Origin: Bacteroidota bacterium
GTDB taxonomy: Bacteria; Bacteroidota; Bacteroidia; Bacteroidales; Paludibacteraceae
Assembly: GCA_022708505.1 (NCBI GenBank)
Contig: JAKIYP010000011.1
Location: 1-53,666 of the forward strand
DNA: 53,666 bases
Direction: 5' to 3'
Notes under the pieces: model-generated
Seen by the model: only the letters and a program-made list of their open reading frames with translations
What the model was told of the DNA's origin: nothing
The model's database searches: none
Made by a program: the position numbers and the translations under genes
Shown: positions 1-8,534 of the stretch, piece after piece
How the letters are laid out: each line of letters starts with the position of its first letter
How positions within the stretch are numbered: the stretch's first letter is position 1

Positions 1-2
1 TT

Positions 3-3000
3 TACAATGACGGAAGTGATAAAGGAGGCGAACTATACTTCAACTTAGGCGATATCAGTGAAGATGTACTGAAAGATGGTAAAAAATTCTTTGAACACGG
101 ATTACCGCTGGATGATGACCCCGCCAAAACAGAACCAACAGTTTGGGGCGTAGTACCCCGTGTGCAGTCAACCGTAACTGCTTTCGACAACACAGCAGGA
201 GCCAGAGCCAAACAAGATGTGGGATTAAATGGGCTCCCGACAGAAAAAGAATTAATATTTCCAATCTATCGCAGCTATGTCGATTCAATTCTGGCAAAAG
301 TGAATGTAGCTACCCGCCAGCGGATGCAGCAAGACCCGTTTTCACCACTCAACGACCCTGCCGGCGACAACTACAGTTTCTACCGAAATCCTGCTTACGA
401 TCAGCAGGAAGCAGGTATTTTAACCCGTTACAAACGCTTTAATGGTACAGAAGGGAACTCACCGGATGCAACAAACAGTGATCTTTCCTACACAACAACA
501 GCGACATCTTTGCCTGACAATGAAGACATCAACAACGACAACACGCTGAATGAATATGAGCGATACTTCCAGTATCGTGTTGAGATAAAGCCGGAAAAAA
601 TGGTGGTTGGAACTAACTACATCACGGATAAAATTACCTCTAATGTAAAGTTACCCAACAATAACATTGAACAAGTAAGCTGGTATCAGTTTAAGATTCC
701 ATTGAGGGAATTTGATGATAAAGTGGGTAATATCCGAAATTTCAAGTCAATTCGTTTCATACGTTTGTTTATGACTGGCTTTGAACAGGAGAAACACCTG
801 CGTTTTGCCTCTTTAGATTTGGTAAGAGGAGAATGGAGAAACTACACTAAAATGTTGCATGAACCGGGAAAAACACCCATATCAGAAGGTAAACTGGATG
901 TACAGGCAGTGAATATCGAGGAAAATTCAGAAAAAACACCGGTGAACTACATACTACCTCCGGGTATTTCCCGCGCAACCGACCCGGGACAACCCCAGCT
1001 GATTCAGCAAAATGAACAATCCATGTTGATGAAAGTCATCGGATTGGCTCCCGGTGATGCAAGGGCGGTATATAAAAATACTACCTATGACATGCGGCAG
1101 TACAAACGACTTCAGATGTTTGTTCATGCCGAAAAACTGATTAATGATGAATATAATTTAAAAGATAATGATCTGACTTGCTTTATCAGGATTGGTTCTG
1201 ATATGGTCAACAATTATTATGAATACGAAGTCCCGTTGATGTTGACTCCTCATGGCATATACAGTTCAAGCAGCACACGTGACCGGGAAGTAGTCTGGCA
1301 CCCCGACAACATGATTGATTTTCCTTTTGAAGCCCTGACAGAAGTCAAGCTGAAGCGAAACAAAGACAAAGCATCAAATTTAGAACGATATACGTTAAAT
1401 GACCCGGATAAACCCCGAAACTACATCACTGTTGTTGGTAATCCCTCAATAGCTGAAATTGAGAACATCATGATTGGTATCCGTAACACCAGCAACAACC
1501 TGAAATCAGCAGAAGTGTGGGTAAATGAATTGCGCATGTCGCAATTCAATGAAGAAAGCGGTTGGGCTGCCCTCGCAAACCTGGCTTTAGGACTCTCTGA
1601 TTTGGGAAGCATCAATTTGGCCGGTCGTGTCGAAACTGCCGGTTATGGTAGTCTCGAAAGCAACGTGATGGAAAGAAGAAATGACGACCTTTACCAAATG
1701 AATTTTTCAACTTCATTGGAGTTAGGCCGTTTTTTACCCAAAGAAGCCAAAGTACAGTTACCAGCTTATTTCTCCTATACCAACGAAACCCTCAGCCCAA
1801 AATACAACCCACTGGATCAAGATGTTACACTGGAAGAATCGTTAAATAACCTGGATTCGGAAACAGAAAGAGATTCCTTATTGTTGATATCTCAAACGGT
1901 ACATACATCTAAAAATTTCACCATATCATCCGCCAAAGTAAACATCAAGAGTAAAAAACCTCAATTCTACGATCCGGCGAACCTTTCCTTCTCTTATTCA
2001 TTTTCTGAAACTAACCAACACAGCGCTGAAGTGGAGCAGAATTTAATCAAACAGGAAAGAGCTTCATTAAACTACAACTTCAGTTTTGAAAACAAACCTT
2101 TTGAACCATTTAAGGAAACAAAAGGATTAGATAAACCGGCTGCCAAACTGATTAAGGAACTGAACTTTAACTACCTGCCAAATTCCATCGGGTTCAACAC
2201 CAACATGAACAGACAGTATTCACAGATTAAACTCCGTGATTTCAATACTGATTTTGGTGGAAGTACAGGAAATGACGCGCTGGATGTTACTTTCAGTAAG
2301 GATTTTATGTGGAACCGGCAGTTTGACATCAAATGGGATTTAACAAGAACCTTGAAACTCAGTCTGCAAACAGCCACCAACGCCATCATTGAGGAACCTT
2401 ATTATACTCCTGAATTTGGCAGGGAACATTATGAACAGTGGCGCGACTCAGTTTGGTCAAGTATCCGCAAGCTGGGAACACCTTACACCTATCAGCAAGT
2501 CTTCACGGCTTCCTGGGGTATTCCGGTAAATAAAATTCCGCTGTTCGACTGGATTAACTCTGTAAATACTTCATACAATGCAAACTATAACTGGAACCGC
2601 TCAGCCCGGTTGAAAGACATGGATGATTTTGGCAACACGGCTACCAGTACGCGTTCTTATCAGATTGACGGGCAGTTTAACATGGAAACACTGTACAACA
2701 AATCGGCTTATCTGAAAGAAGTAAACTCCCGGTTTACCGGTAACCAGAGAAAAGTACCGAACCCCAAATTCAAACCCAAGACTTATAATGAGGTAATCAA
2801 TATTGAAAAAGGCAAGAAAACGACCGTAAGACATCGCTTAGGCAGTAATTATTTCAATCTGAGTGCCACCGATAAAAAAGGAAATAAAATCAAACTGAAA
2901 TATAATACCGTAAACCCGTCGGATATTGAAATCCTGAGTTTAAATAATCTTGACAGTGTATCGGTTACTTTAGTTACCTACGATCCGAATGTCAGGACGG

Positions 3001-4445
3001 TAACACAAAACATTACAGACATAGCTACCCGCGTATTGATGTCAATTCGCAGGGGTTCTATCACCTACCGTGAAACCAACAGCATGGTGATACCCGGGTT
3101 TTTACCCAATGTCGAAATTTTCGGTCAGCAGGTGATGGATAACGGGACCTATGCTCCCGGTTTAGACTTTGCTTTTGGATTGCATAACAACAACACCATT
3201 AGCAATGCCATTGACCAGGGGTGGTTGTTTATGAGTGATTCGATTATCAACCCGGCAAACACGGCTATGACCTCCGATTTAGATCTGAAAATGAACCTGG
3301 AGCCTATACCCGGACTCAAAATTGACTTGAATGCCAAACGTTATGAAGCTTCCAATACAACGATTCAGTATATGTTCGCGGGTATGCCGACAACCTTCAA
3401 CGGAAGTTTCAATATCACGCAGGTTGCGCTGGCAACAGCTTTCAAGCCCATAGGCACAGCTGAAAACAATTACAATTCGGATGTATTCAATCAGTTCCTG
3501 AGCAATCGTACATTTTTCAGGAATAAATTAAACGCCCAATATAAAGGCACCCGTTATCCTACAACAGGATTTTTAAGCAATTATCCCATAGAATTTTACG
3601 ATGATGACCCCAACAAGAAAGAATTCAGCCTCAATTCATCAGAAGTATTGATTCCGGCGTTTTTATCAGCTTATACCGGACGAGATCCTGAAAGGATGGA
3701 AACCAAACCATTTCTGTCTTTCCTCAGCATGTTACCGAACTGGCGTGCCAACTACGATGGTTTATCCCGCATTCCCTGGGTAAAGGATAAGTTCCGCTCT
3801 ATCAGCATTACGCATGCCTACACCTGTCGTTACAGCATCGGTTCGTATACCTCCTACTCCACCTGGGTAGCCATGGGTAACGACGATAATGCACTTGGTT
3901 ATATCCGCGATGTGCAATTCAACAACCCGATTCCGGCATCGCCTTATGACATTTCTTCTGTGTCGCTGACAGAACAATTCAGTCCGCTTATCGGTATCAA
4001 TGCAGCCCTCAAAAACAGCATGACCACCAAATTAGAGTATAAAAAACAACGTAACCTGGCCTTGAATCTATCCAACACACAAATGATAGATGCCATGACC
4101 GATGAATTTGTGATTGGTTTCGGGTATGTGGTCAAAGATTTTGATGTCATCCTGAAATTAAAAAACAGCACACAATCCAGGATTAAAAACGATTTGAAAA
4201 TCAATGCAGATTTTTCGTATAAAGACATCAAATCCTTGTTGCGAAAAATTGATGAAGGATTGACTCAGGCTTCCAGCGGGAACAAGTTATTAACCATGAA
4301 AATCATGGCTGATTATGTATTCAGTTCCAAAGTTAATATCCAGATGTTCTACGACCGACAAGTCAGCACACCGCTCATATCTTCTTCTTTTCCTGTATCT
4401 TCCAGTAATTTCGGGGTAAGTTTTAAATTCATGTTAACAAGATAA
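3..4445 (+). CDS. sprA: Cell-surface protein SprA (type IX secretion), C-terminal part
   Basis: The open frame runs in from the left edge without a start, giving about 1,480 residues; the family is usually about 2,300-2,500 residues, so roughly the last two thirds is present. SprA (Sov in Porphyromonas) is the giant outer-membrane beta-barrel translocon of the type IX secretion system. Recognisable SprA stretches include LGDISEDVLKDG at the left edge, VWVNELRMSQFNEESGWAA near 1515-1570, and YNPLDQDVTLEES near 1805-1840. The remainder is a long series of alternating polar and hydrophobic strands rich in N, T, Y and F, ending in a strand with a terminal Phe-Met-Leu-Thr-Arg, as expected of an outer-membrane barrel. 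An MFS gene follows after 33 bp. Identification is from remembered family sequence and is confident. Confidence 0.93.
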   Translation, partial: YNDGSDKGGELYFNLGDISEDVLKDGKKFFEHGLPLDDDPAKTEPTVWGVVPRVQSTVTAFDNTAGARAKQDVGLNGLPTEKELIFPIYRSYVDSILAKVNVATRQRMQQDPFSPLNDPAGDNYSFYRNPAYDQQEAGILTRYKRFNGTEGNSPDATNSDLSYTTTATSLPDNEDINNDNTLNEYERYFQYRVEIKPEKMVVGTNYITDKITSNVKLPNNNIEQVSWYQFKIPLREFDDKVGNIRNFKSIRFIRLFMTGFEQEKHLRFASLDLVRGEWRNYTKMLHEPGKTPISEGKLDVQAVNIEENSEKTPVNYILPPGISRATDPGQPQLIQQNEQSMLMKVIGLAPGDARAVYKNTTYDMRQYKRLQMFVHAEKLINDEYNLKDNDLTCFIRIGSDMVNNYYEYEVPLMLTPHGIYSSSSTRDREVVWHPDNMIDFPFEALTEVKLKRNKDKASNLERYTLNDPDKPRNYITVVGNPSIAEIENIMIGIRNTSNNLKSAEVWVNELRMSQFNEESGWAALANLALGLSDLGSINLAGRVETAGYGSLESNVMERRNDDLYQMNFSTSLELGRFLPKEAKVQLPAYFSYTNETLSPKYNPLDQDVTLEESLNNLDSETERDSLLLISQTVHTSKNFTISSAKVNIKSKKPQFYDPANLSFSYSFSETNQHSAEVEQNLIKQERASLNYNFSFENKPFEPFKETKGLDKPAAKLIKELNFNYLPNSIGFNTNMNRQYSQIKLRDFNTDFGGSTGNDALDVTFSKDFMWNRQFDIKWDLTRTLKLSLQTATNAIIEEPYYTPEFGREHYEQWRDSVWSSIRKLGTPYTYQQVFTASWGIPVNKIPLFDWINSVNTSYNANYNWNRSARLKDMDDFGNTATSTRSYQIDGQFNMETLYNKSAYLKEVNSRFTGNQRKVPNPKFKPKTYNEVINIEKGKKTTVRHRLGSNYFNLSATDKKGNKIKLKYNTVNPSDIEILSLNNLDSVSVTLVTYDPNVRTVTQNITDIATRVLMSIRRGSITYRETNSMVIPGFLPNVEIFGQQVMDNGTYAPGLDFAFGLHNNNTISNAIDQGWLFMSDSIINPANTAMTSDLDLKMNLEPIPGLKIDLNAKRYEASNTTIQYMFAGMPTTFNGSFNITQVALATAFKPIGTAENNYNSDVFNQFLSNRTFFRNKLNAQYKGTRYPTTGFLSNYPIEFYDDDPNKKEFSLNSSEVLIPAFLSAYTGRDPERMETKPFLSFLSMLPNWRANYDGLSRIPWVKDKFRSISITHAYTCRYSIGSYTSYSTWVAMGNDDNALGYIRDVQFNNPIPASPYDISSVSLTEQFSPLIGINAALKNSMTTKLEYKKQRNLALNLSNTQMIDAMTDEFVIGFGYVVKDFDVILKLKNSTQSRIKNDLKINADFSYKDIKSLLRKIDEGLTQASSGNKLLTMKIMADYVFSSKVNIQMFYDRQVSTPLISSSFPVSSSNFGVSFKFMLTR

Positions 4446-4478
4446 ATCAAATAATCACTTAAAAACTTCACACATTGT

Positions 4479-5747
4479 ATGAATCAGGGAAAAATCACCA
4501 ACCGGTGGATACCGGTAATTGCTGCGGTAGTCATCCAGTTTTGTCTTGGAACAGCTTACATCTGGTCCGTTTTTCAAACCGGCATTGCCAACAAAGTATT
4601 CAATGGCGATAATGCATCTGCCGCATTGACATTTTCTCTGTTACTGGGAACATTAGCATTCGGAAGTACCTTCGGAGGCCGACTTCAGGATAAAAAAACT
4701 CCCGGACCGGTTGTATTCTGGGGTGGATTGGTATTGGGAGCCGGTTTTATCCTCGCGTCGTTTACTTCTCCTTCATTTCCATGGTTATTGTGGATTGCTT
4801 ATGGACTGTTGGGCGGTTTTGGCATGGGTATGATTTACTCCAGTCTGATTGCTACCTGTCAGAAATGGTTTCCGGATAAACGCGGACTGATTACCGGTAT
4901 CATCGTATCGGCATTGGGATTCGGCGGAGTCATCTTCACACCGATTGCGCGTGCTTTGATAAAAAATGCAGGCGAATTACAAACTTTTATGTGGTTGGGT
5001 ATCATTTTCATCGTCATATCGGTAATTGGTTCACTTTTTATTAAAAATCCTCCGAAAGGTTTTATCCCGAAAGGTTTTGATATGGACAGCATTGCCAAAA
5101 AGAACGGTACGAACTGTTTTACTTCCCGTGAGATGCTGAAAACGCCACAATTCTACCTCGTAGCTTTCACTTTTTTACTGGCTTGTATGGCGGGTCTGAT
5201 GATGATAGGTTTCACAGCGCCTATTGCCATTGCCAAAGGACTATCACCTGAAGTGGCTGCAACCGGTGTGATGATTATTGCTTTGTTCAACTCCTTCGGT
5301 CGGGTTTTCTGGGGCGGTATTTCAGATAAAATGGGACGCAGAACTACCTTGCTGACTTTGTTAATCATGACGGCCGTATTGATTTTGTTGGTCAATGTAG
5401 TCAACGGAATTATGTTATTGGTTTTAATTGCCTTAATCGGATTTTCATACGGTGGTTTTCTCGGCGTATTCCCGGTAATCACAGCCGATTTCTGGGGCAT
5501 GAAAAACATGGGATCCAACTACGGTATCATCCTACTTGGTTTTGGACTGGGTGCTATCATCTCATCTTACATCGCCGGTTATTTCAAAAACTTAGCAAAT
5601 GTAACCGAAACAATCGATGGTATAACCAAGGTGGTAGCCGTTGACCTGACAAAGATGCAACCGGCGTTTATCATTGCATCAGGTGCAGCGGTAGTTGGAG
5701 CGATATTAATCGCGTTGCTGAAAAAGCCGAAGCATATTAGCGAGTAA
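4479..5747 (+). CDS. OFA-family MFS transporter (oxalate/formate antiporter-like)
   Basis: A 422-residue, 12-helix major facilitator protein. The N-terminus (NRWIPVIAAVVIQFCLGTAYIWSVF) and the loop motif GRLQDKK after helix 2 are typical of the oxalate/formate antiporter (OFA) family, which also contains YhjX-type carriers and proposed lactate or pyruvate transporters. A second MFS loop, GGISDKMGRR, is at about residues 284-293. The cytoplasmic loop (PPKGFIPKGFDM) separates the two six-helix halves. It is inner-membrane. The substrate cannot be read from the sequence; a small carboxylate is the family expectation. It lies 33 bp after sprA and converges with dnaB. Confidence 0.85.
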   Translation: MNQGKITNRWIPVIAAVVIQFCLGTAYIWSVFQTGIANKVFNGDNASAALTFSLLLGTLAFGSTFGGRLQDKKTPGPVVFWGGLVLGAGFILASFTSPSFPWLLWIAYGLLGGFGMGMIYSSLIATCQKWFPDKRGLITGIIVSALGFGGVIFTPIARALIKNAGELQTFMWLGIIFIVISVIGSLFIKNPPKGFIPKGFDMDSIAKKNGTNCFTSREMLKTPQFYLVAFTFLLACMAGLMMIGFTAPIAIAKGLSPEVAATGVMIIALFNSFGRVFWGGISDKMGRRTTLLTLLIMTAVLILLVNVVNGIMLLVLIALIGFSYGGFLGVFPVITADFWGMKNMGSNYGIILLGFGLGAIISSYIAGYFKNLANVTETIDGITKVVAVDLTKMQPAFIIASGAAVVGAILIALLKKPKHISE

Positions 5748-5779
5748 TGACAAGCAAGATGACCTGAGACTGTCGACCT

Positions 5780-7330
5780 TTAAAACGGTGTTTCATCACT
5801 TTTTGCATACCCGCCAAAAGGTGAAGCCGAACCAAATTCTTTATTGGCATGTCCATTGAATGTGCTGTCGTTCATTTTAGATGAAATAGTCTGGTATCCT
5901 CCGTGTACCGGACTATTTTCATCATCATCGTCATCTTTATTCATGAATTTGGCATACACATTCTTGAATTTCAATTGAATATCTCCTGTAGCCCCGTTAC
6001 GATGTTTTGCCACAATAATCTCGGCAATACCCAACAGGGAATTTCCTTGCGCATCTTCTGTAAGTTTATAATATTCAGGGCGGTGGATAAAGCATACCAT
6101 GTCAGCATCCTGCTCAATTGCACCGGATTCACGCAGGTCAGACAACTGCGGACGCTTACCTTCAATCCCGGTACGACCTTCCACCCCACGGTTCAACTGT
6201 GAAAGTGCGATGATGGGAATATCCAGTTCCTTTGCCAGTCCTTTTAACGACCGGGAAATAATACTAACTTCCTGCTCCCTGCTCCCGAAACTCATTCCTG
6301 ATGCATTCATCAACTGAAGGTAGTCGATGATGATGCATTGTATTTTGTGTTCGCGAACTAATCTGCGCGCTTTACTTCTCAGTTCAAATATAGATAAACT
6401 GGGGGTATCATCGATAAAAACTGGTGCATCCATCAACTGCGTTACGTCTCTGTCGAACTTTTCCCATTCGTAGGCATCTAACTGACCGTTTTTGATTTTC
6501 TCACCTTCGAGCTGACAAACATTCATAATTAAACGGTTTACCAACTGCACATTCGACATTTCAAGAGAAAATACGGCAACAGGCGAATTGTAATCAACTG
6601 CCATGTTTTTGGCCATAGAAAGAATAAAGGCTGTTTTTCCCATCGCAGGACGGGCGGCAATAATGATTAAATCCGATCTTTGCCAGCCGGACGTAATTTT
6701 ATCCAGACTGTGGAAACCACTTGGAACACCACTCGCACCCTGCTTTTTAGCCGCCTGAATCATCCTGTTTCTGGCTTCCTCAATAACCGGATTGATCTGT
6801 ACGACATCTTTTTTGAGGTTACGTTGCGAAATTTCGAACAACATACCTTCAGCCTCTTGCATGAGGTCGTCCACGTCTGTTTTGTCATCAAAAGCCTTGG
6901 TTTGAATTTCCGAGGAAACACGGATTAACTCTCTTGCCAGATACTTCTGAACAATAATTCGGGCATGGTATTCAAGGTGGGCAGCTGAATTGACTTTGGC
7001 TGTGAGCAAGGTAATGTAGTAAGGACCGCCGACCTCATCAATGGTTCCATCCTTCCTGAGCTGTTCCGTTACCGTATGCATATCAACCGGTTGCTGATGG
7101 ACAGCCAGCGATTGAATGGCTTCAAAAATCCGCTGATGGGCAATTTTATAAAAACATTCCGGCTTGAGAATTTCCGACACCATCGAATAGGCATCTGTTT
7201 CGAGCATGATAGCACCCAGCACGGCCTCTTCCAACTCAGGCGCCTGTGGCGGAAGTTTTCCAAATTCGTTGGCTGCAATTATTGGTGACTGATTCTGTCG
7301 TTTATTATTGTACGGTCTTTTTTCCGCCAT
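5780..7330 (-). CDS. dnaB: Replicative DNA helicase DnaB
   Basis: A 516-residue hexameric replicative helicase that unwinds DNA ahead of the fork. The N-terminal primase-interaction domain starts at PPQAPELEEAVLGAIMLE (about residues 27-44). The RecA-like domain has a Walker A ARPAMGKT at about 226-233, a Walker B segment IQCIIIDYLQLM, and the arginine-finger region LSDLRESGAIEQDADMV. No intein is present. The C-terminal 40 residues are low-complexity (acidic DDDDDEN then Gly/Ser/Asn-rich), common in Bacteroidota. The ATG at 7330 lies just inside a good minus-strand promoter (7353-7382). ispE is immediately upstream. Confidence 0.96.
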   Translation of the reverse strand: MAEKRPYNNKRQNQSPIIAANEFGKLPPQAPELEEAVLGAIMLETDAYSMVSEILKPECFYKIAHQRIFEAIQSLAVHQQPVDMHTVTEQLRKDGTIDEVGGPYYITLLTAKVNSAAHLEYHARIIVQKYLARELIRVSSEIQTKAFDDKTDVDDLMQEAEGMLFEISQRNLKKDVVQINPVIEEARNRMIQAAKKQGASGVPSGFHSLDKITSGWQRSDLIIIAARPAMGKTAFILSMAKNMAVDYNSPVAVFSLEMSNVQLVNRLIMNVCQLEGEKIKNGQLDAYEWEKFDRDVTQLMDAPVFIDDTPSLSIFELRSKARRLVREHKIQCIIIDYLQLMNASGMSFGSREQEVSIISRSLKGLAKELDIPIIALSQLNRGVEGRTGIEGKRPQLSDLRESGAIEQDADMVCFIHRPEYYKLTEDAQGNSLLGIAEIIVAKHRNGATGDIQLKFKNVYAKFMNKDDDDDENSPVHGGYQTISSKMNDSTFNGHANKEFGSASPFGGYAKSDETPF

Positions 7331-7352
7331 GATTGAATTATTAAATAGAAGG

Positions 7353-7382
7353 CAAATTTACACTTTTTACCCGCAAGGTCAA
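7353..7382 (-). promoter_or_regulatory. Bacteroidota-type promoter for dnaB
   Basis: Read on the minus strand: TTG (7382-7380), 19 bases, TAAATTTG (7360-7353). This matches the TTG/TAnnTTTG consensus with optimal spacing, and the predicted start is about 15-20 nt from the dnaB ATG. It gives dnaB its own promoter downstream of ispE. Confidence 0.6.
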
Positions 7383-7392
7383 TTATGAAATT

Positions 7393-8220
7393 TCAAAAGC
7401 TATCAACAAAAGTAAAAAACTTATCAAAGGTTTTTAAACCGTCGGGTATATCCTCAAACAAACCATAGACCGATGAGCCTGATCCTGACATGGATGCATA
7501 GACAGCTCCCATGTTATACAAGGTGTCTTTAATATCTTTAATAACCGGATATTTATTAAATACCGCTGTTTCAAAATCATTTCTGAGATAGTTTTTCCAT
7601 TCCGGCACTGGTTCTTTGATTATTTCCAGTATCTTATTTTCAGGCTGACGGGGAGTAACTGATGCATACGCCTCCGGTGTCGGGATATGTACATCCGGTT
7701 TAACCAACACAAAATGATAACCCGCCAACGAGATATCAACGGGAGAAAACTCATCCCCTATTCCACTGGCAAATATAGGTCTGTTTCGAATAAAAACCGG
7801 ACAATCAGCTCCCAACTTCACCGCATACTTTTCCAATTCTCCATCGGAAAGATGCAGATTAAACAACTCATTCAGCGCCTTCAGCATAAATGCCGCATCT
7901 GAAGAGCCGCCTCCAAGTCCGGCTCCAAAAGGAATATTTTTACGCAACTGAATATCTACCGGCTCAATATCAAAATCTTTCTGAATCAAACGCAGTGCTT
8001 TGATTATCAAATTCTTTTCCGGATCATCAGTTACTTCAGTCCCAAAAACTTCCAGACTGTAGTCAATCTTGCGTGAATAAACAATTTCGCTCTTCGCAAC
8101 ATACAACTCATCTTTCAGTCCGATAGGATAAAATATCGTTTCGATATTATGATAACCGTCAGGTCTCTTTTCAACGACATTCAATCCAATGTTTATTTTG
8201 GCATTAGGCAACAGGTGCAT
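7393..8220 (-). CDS. ispE: 4-diphosphocytidyl-2-C-methyl-D-erythritol kinase IspE
   Basis: A GHMP kinase that phosphorylates CDP-ME in the non-mevalonate isoprenoid pathway. I start it at the ATG at 8220 (MHLLPNAKINIGLNVVEKRPDGYHNIET), giving 275 residues, the usual family size; the frame stays open 60 bases further but that peptide is unlike any IspE. Lys8 and the PNAKIN motif are the conserved N-terminal substrate motif. The GHMP ATP loop FGAGLGGGSSDAA is near residue 100, and the third motif MSGSGSSVYGLF is near the C-terminus. It lies upstream of dnaB with a 62-bp gap. A possible minus-strand -7 box, TATTTTTG, is at 8285-8278. Confidence 0.94.
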   Translation of the reverse strand: MHLLPNAKINIGLNVVEKRPDGYHNIETIFYPIGLKDELYVAKSEIVYSRKIDYSLEVFGTEVTDDPEKNLIIKALRLIQKDFDIEPVDIQLRKNIPFGAGLGGGSSDAAFMLKALNELFNLHLSDGELEKYAVKLGADCPVFIRNRPIFASGIGDEFSPVDISLAGYHFVLVKPDVHIPTPEAYASVTPRQPENKILEIIKEPVPEWKNYLRNDFETAVFNKYPVIKDIKDTLYNMGAVYASMSGSGSSVYGLFEDIPDGLKTFDKFFTFVDSF

Positions 8221-8300
8221 GTTAATATACTGAAGTTGTTTTAAATAATATATGCTGAAATATTGTATTGATGACTGCAAAAATAATAATAATAACCGAT

Positions 8301-8331
8301 AAAAAAACCCGGGAATAAATTAATTCCCGGG
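8301..8331 (-). terminator. Rho-independent terminator, minus strand
   Basis: Perfect 9-bp GC-rich stem CCCGGGAAT/ATTCCCGGG with loop TAATTT, followed on the minus strand by seven consecutive T. This is the cleanest intrinsic terminator in the window, and no protein gene ends at it. Confidence 0.75.
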
Positions 8332-8421
8332 TAAATAAACTATCAGAAAAATTCTCGGTTGTATATAATCAAGTGTTGTACACGATTTCGAAATTTGTCC
8401 AAATATGTCAGATGCAACAAT
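8301..8421 (-). ncRNA. Candidate small RNA ending in a strong intrinsic terminator
   Basis: The minus strand shows TACTTTTG at 8435-8428, a good Bacteroidota -7 box. About 100 bases later comes a perfect 9-bp stem with a 6-nt loop (8331-8308, arms CCCGGGAAT/ATTCCCGGG), immediately followed by seven U (8307-8301). No minus-strand reading frame with an ATG lies between. The terminator is upstream of the ispE start, so it does not end ispE, and it points the wrong way to end the regulator gene. A transcript of about 120 nt is the simplest explanation. No TTG is correctly spaced from the -7 box, so the promoter may need an activator. It could instead be a terminator for an unseen longer antisense RNA. 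Confidence 0.4.
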
Positions 8422-8457
8422 CTGATGCAAAAGTAAAATGTAAATTAATTTCAGGCA

Positions 8458-8494
8458 GGACAATTGGTAAAAAAAAGAGGACAATTGGTAAAAA
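8458..8494. promoter_or_regulatory. 16-bp direct repeat at 21-bp spacing, candidate AraC-family operator
   Basis: GGACAATTGGTAAAAA occurs at 8458-8473 and identically at 8479-8494, a start-to-start distance of 21 bp (two helical turns). Tandem half-sites about 21 bp apart are the classical arrangement bound by AraC-family dimers. The repeats lie between the candidate sRNA promoter (minus strand) and the regulator's own -7 box at 8511, so they could control both. Confidence 0.5.
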
Positions 8495-8510
8495 GTATCT
8501 TTTTTTTATG

Positions 8511-8518
8511 TACGTTTG
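8511..8518 (+). promoter_or_regulatory. -7 promoter element for the AraC-type regulator
   Basis: TACGTTTG matches TAnnTTTG. The nearest upstream TTG (8485-8487) is 23 bases away and lies within the second direct repeat, so the -33 half is weak or overlapped by the operator. It supports translation from the ATG at 8535 rather than any upstream codon. Confidence 0.45.
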
Positions 8519-8534
8519 CAACAAATTTCAGCTT

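Noticed and set aside
8221-8280. Upstream start for ispE
   Set aside because: The conserved IspE N-terminus begins at the ATG at 8220; the extra 20 residues are AT-rich and unlike the family.
8373-8534. N-terminal extension of the AraC-type regulator
   Set aside because: The stretch holds the direct repeat and a TACGTTTG promoter box, and its translation is unlike a protein (repeated RTIGKK).
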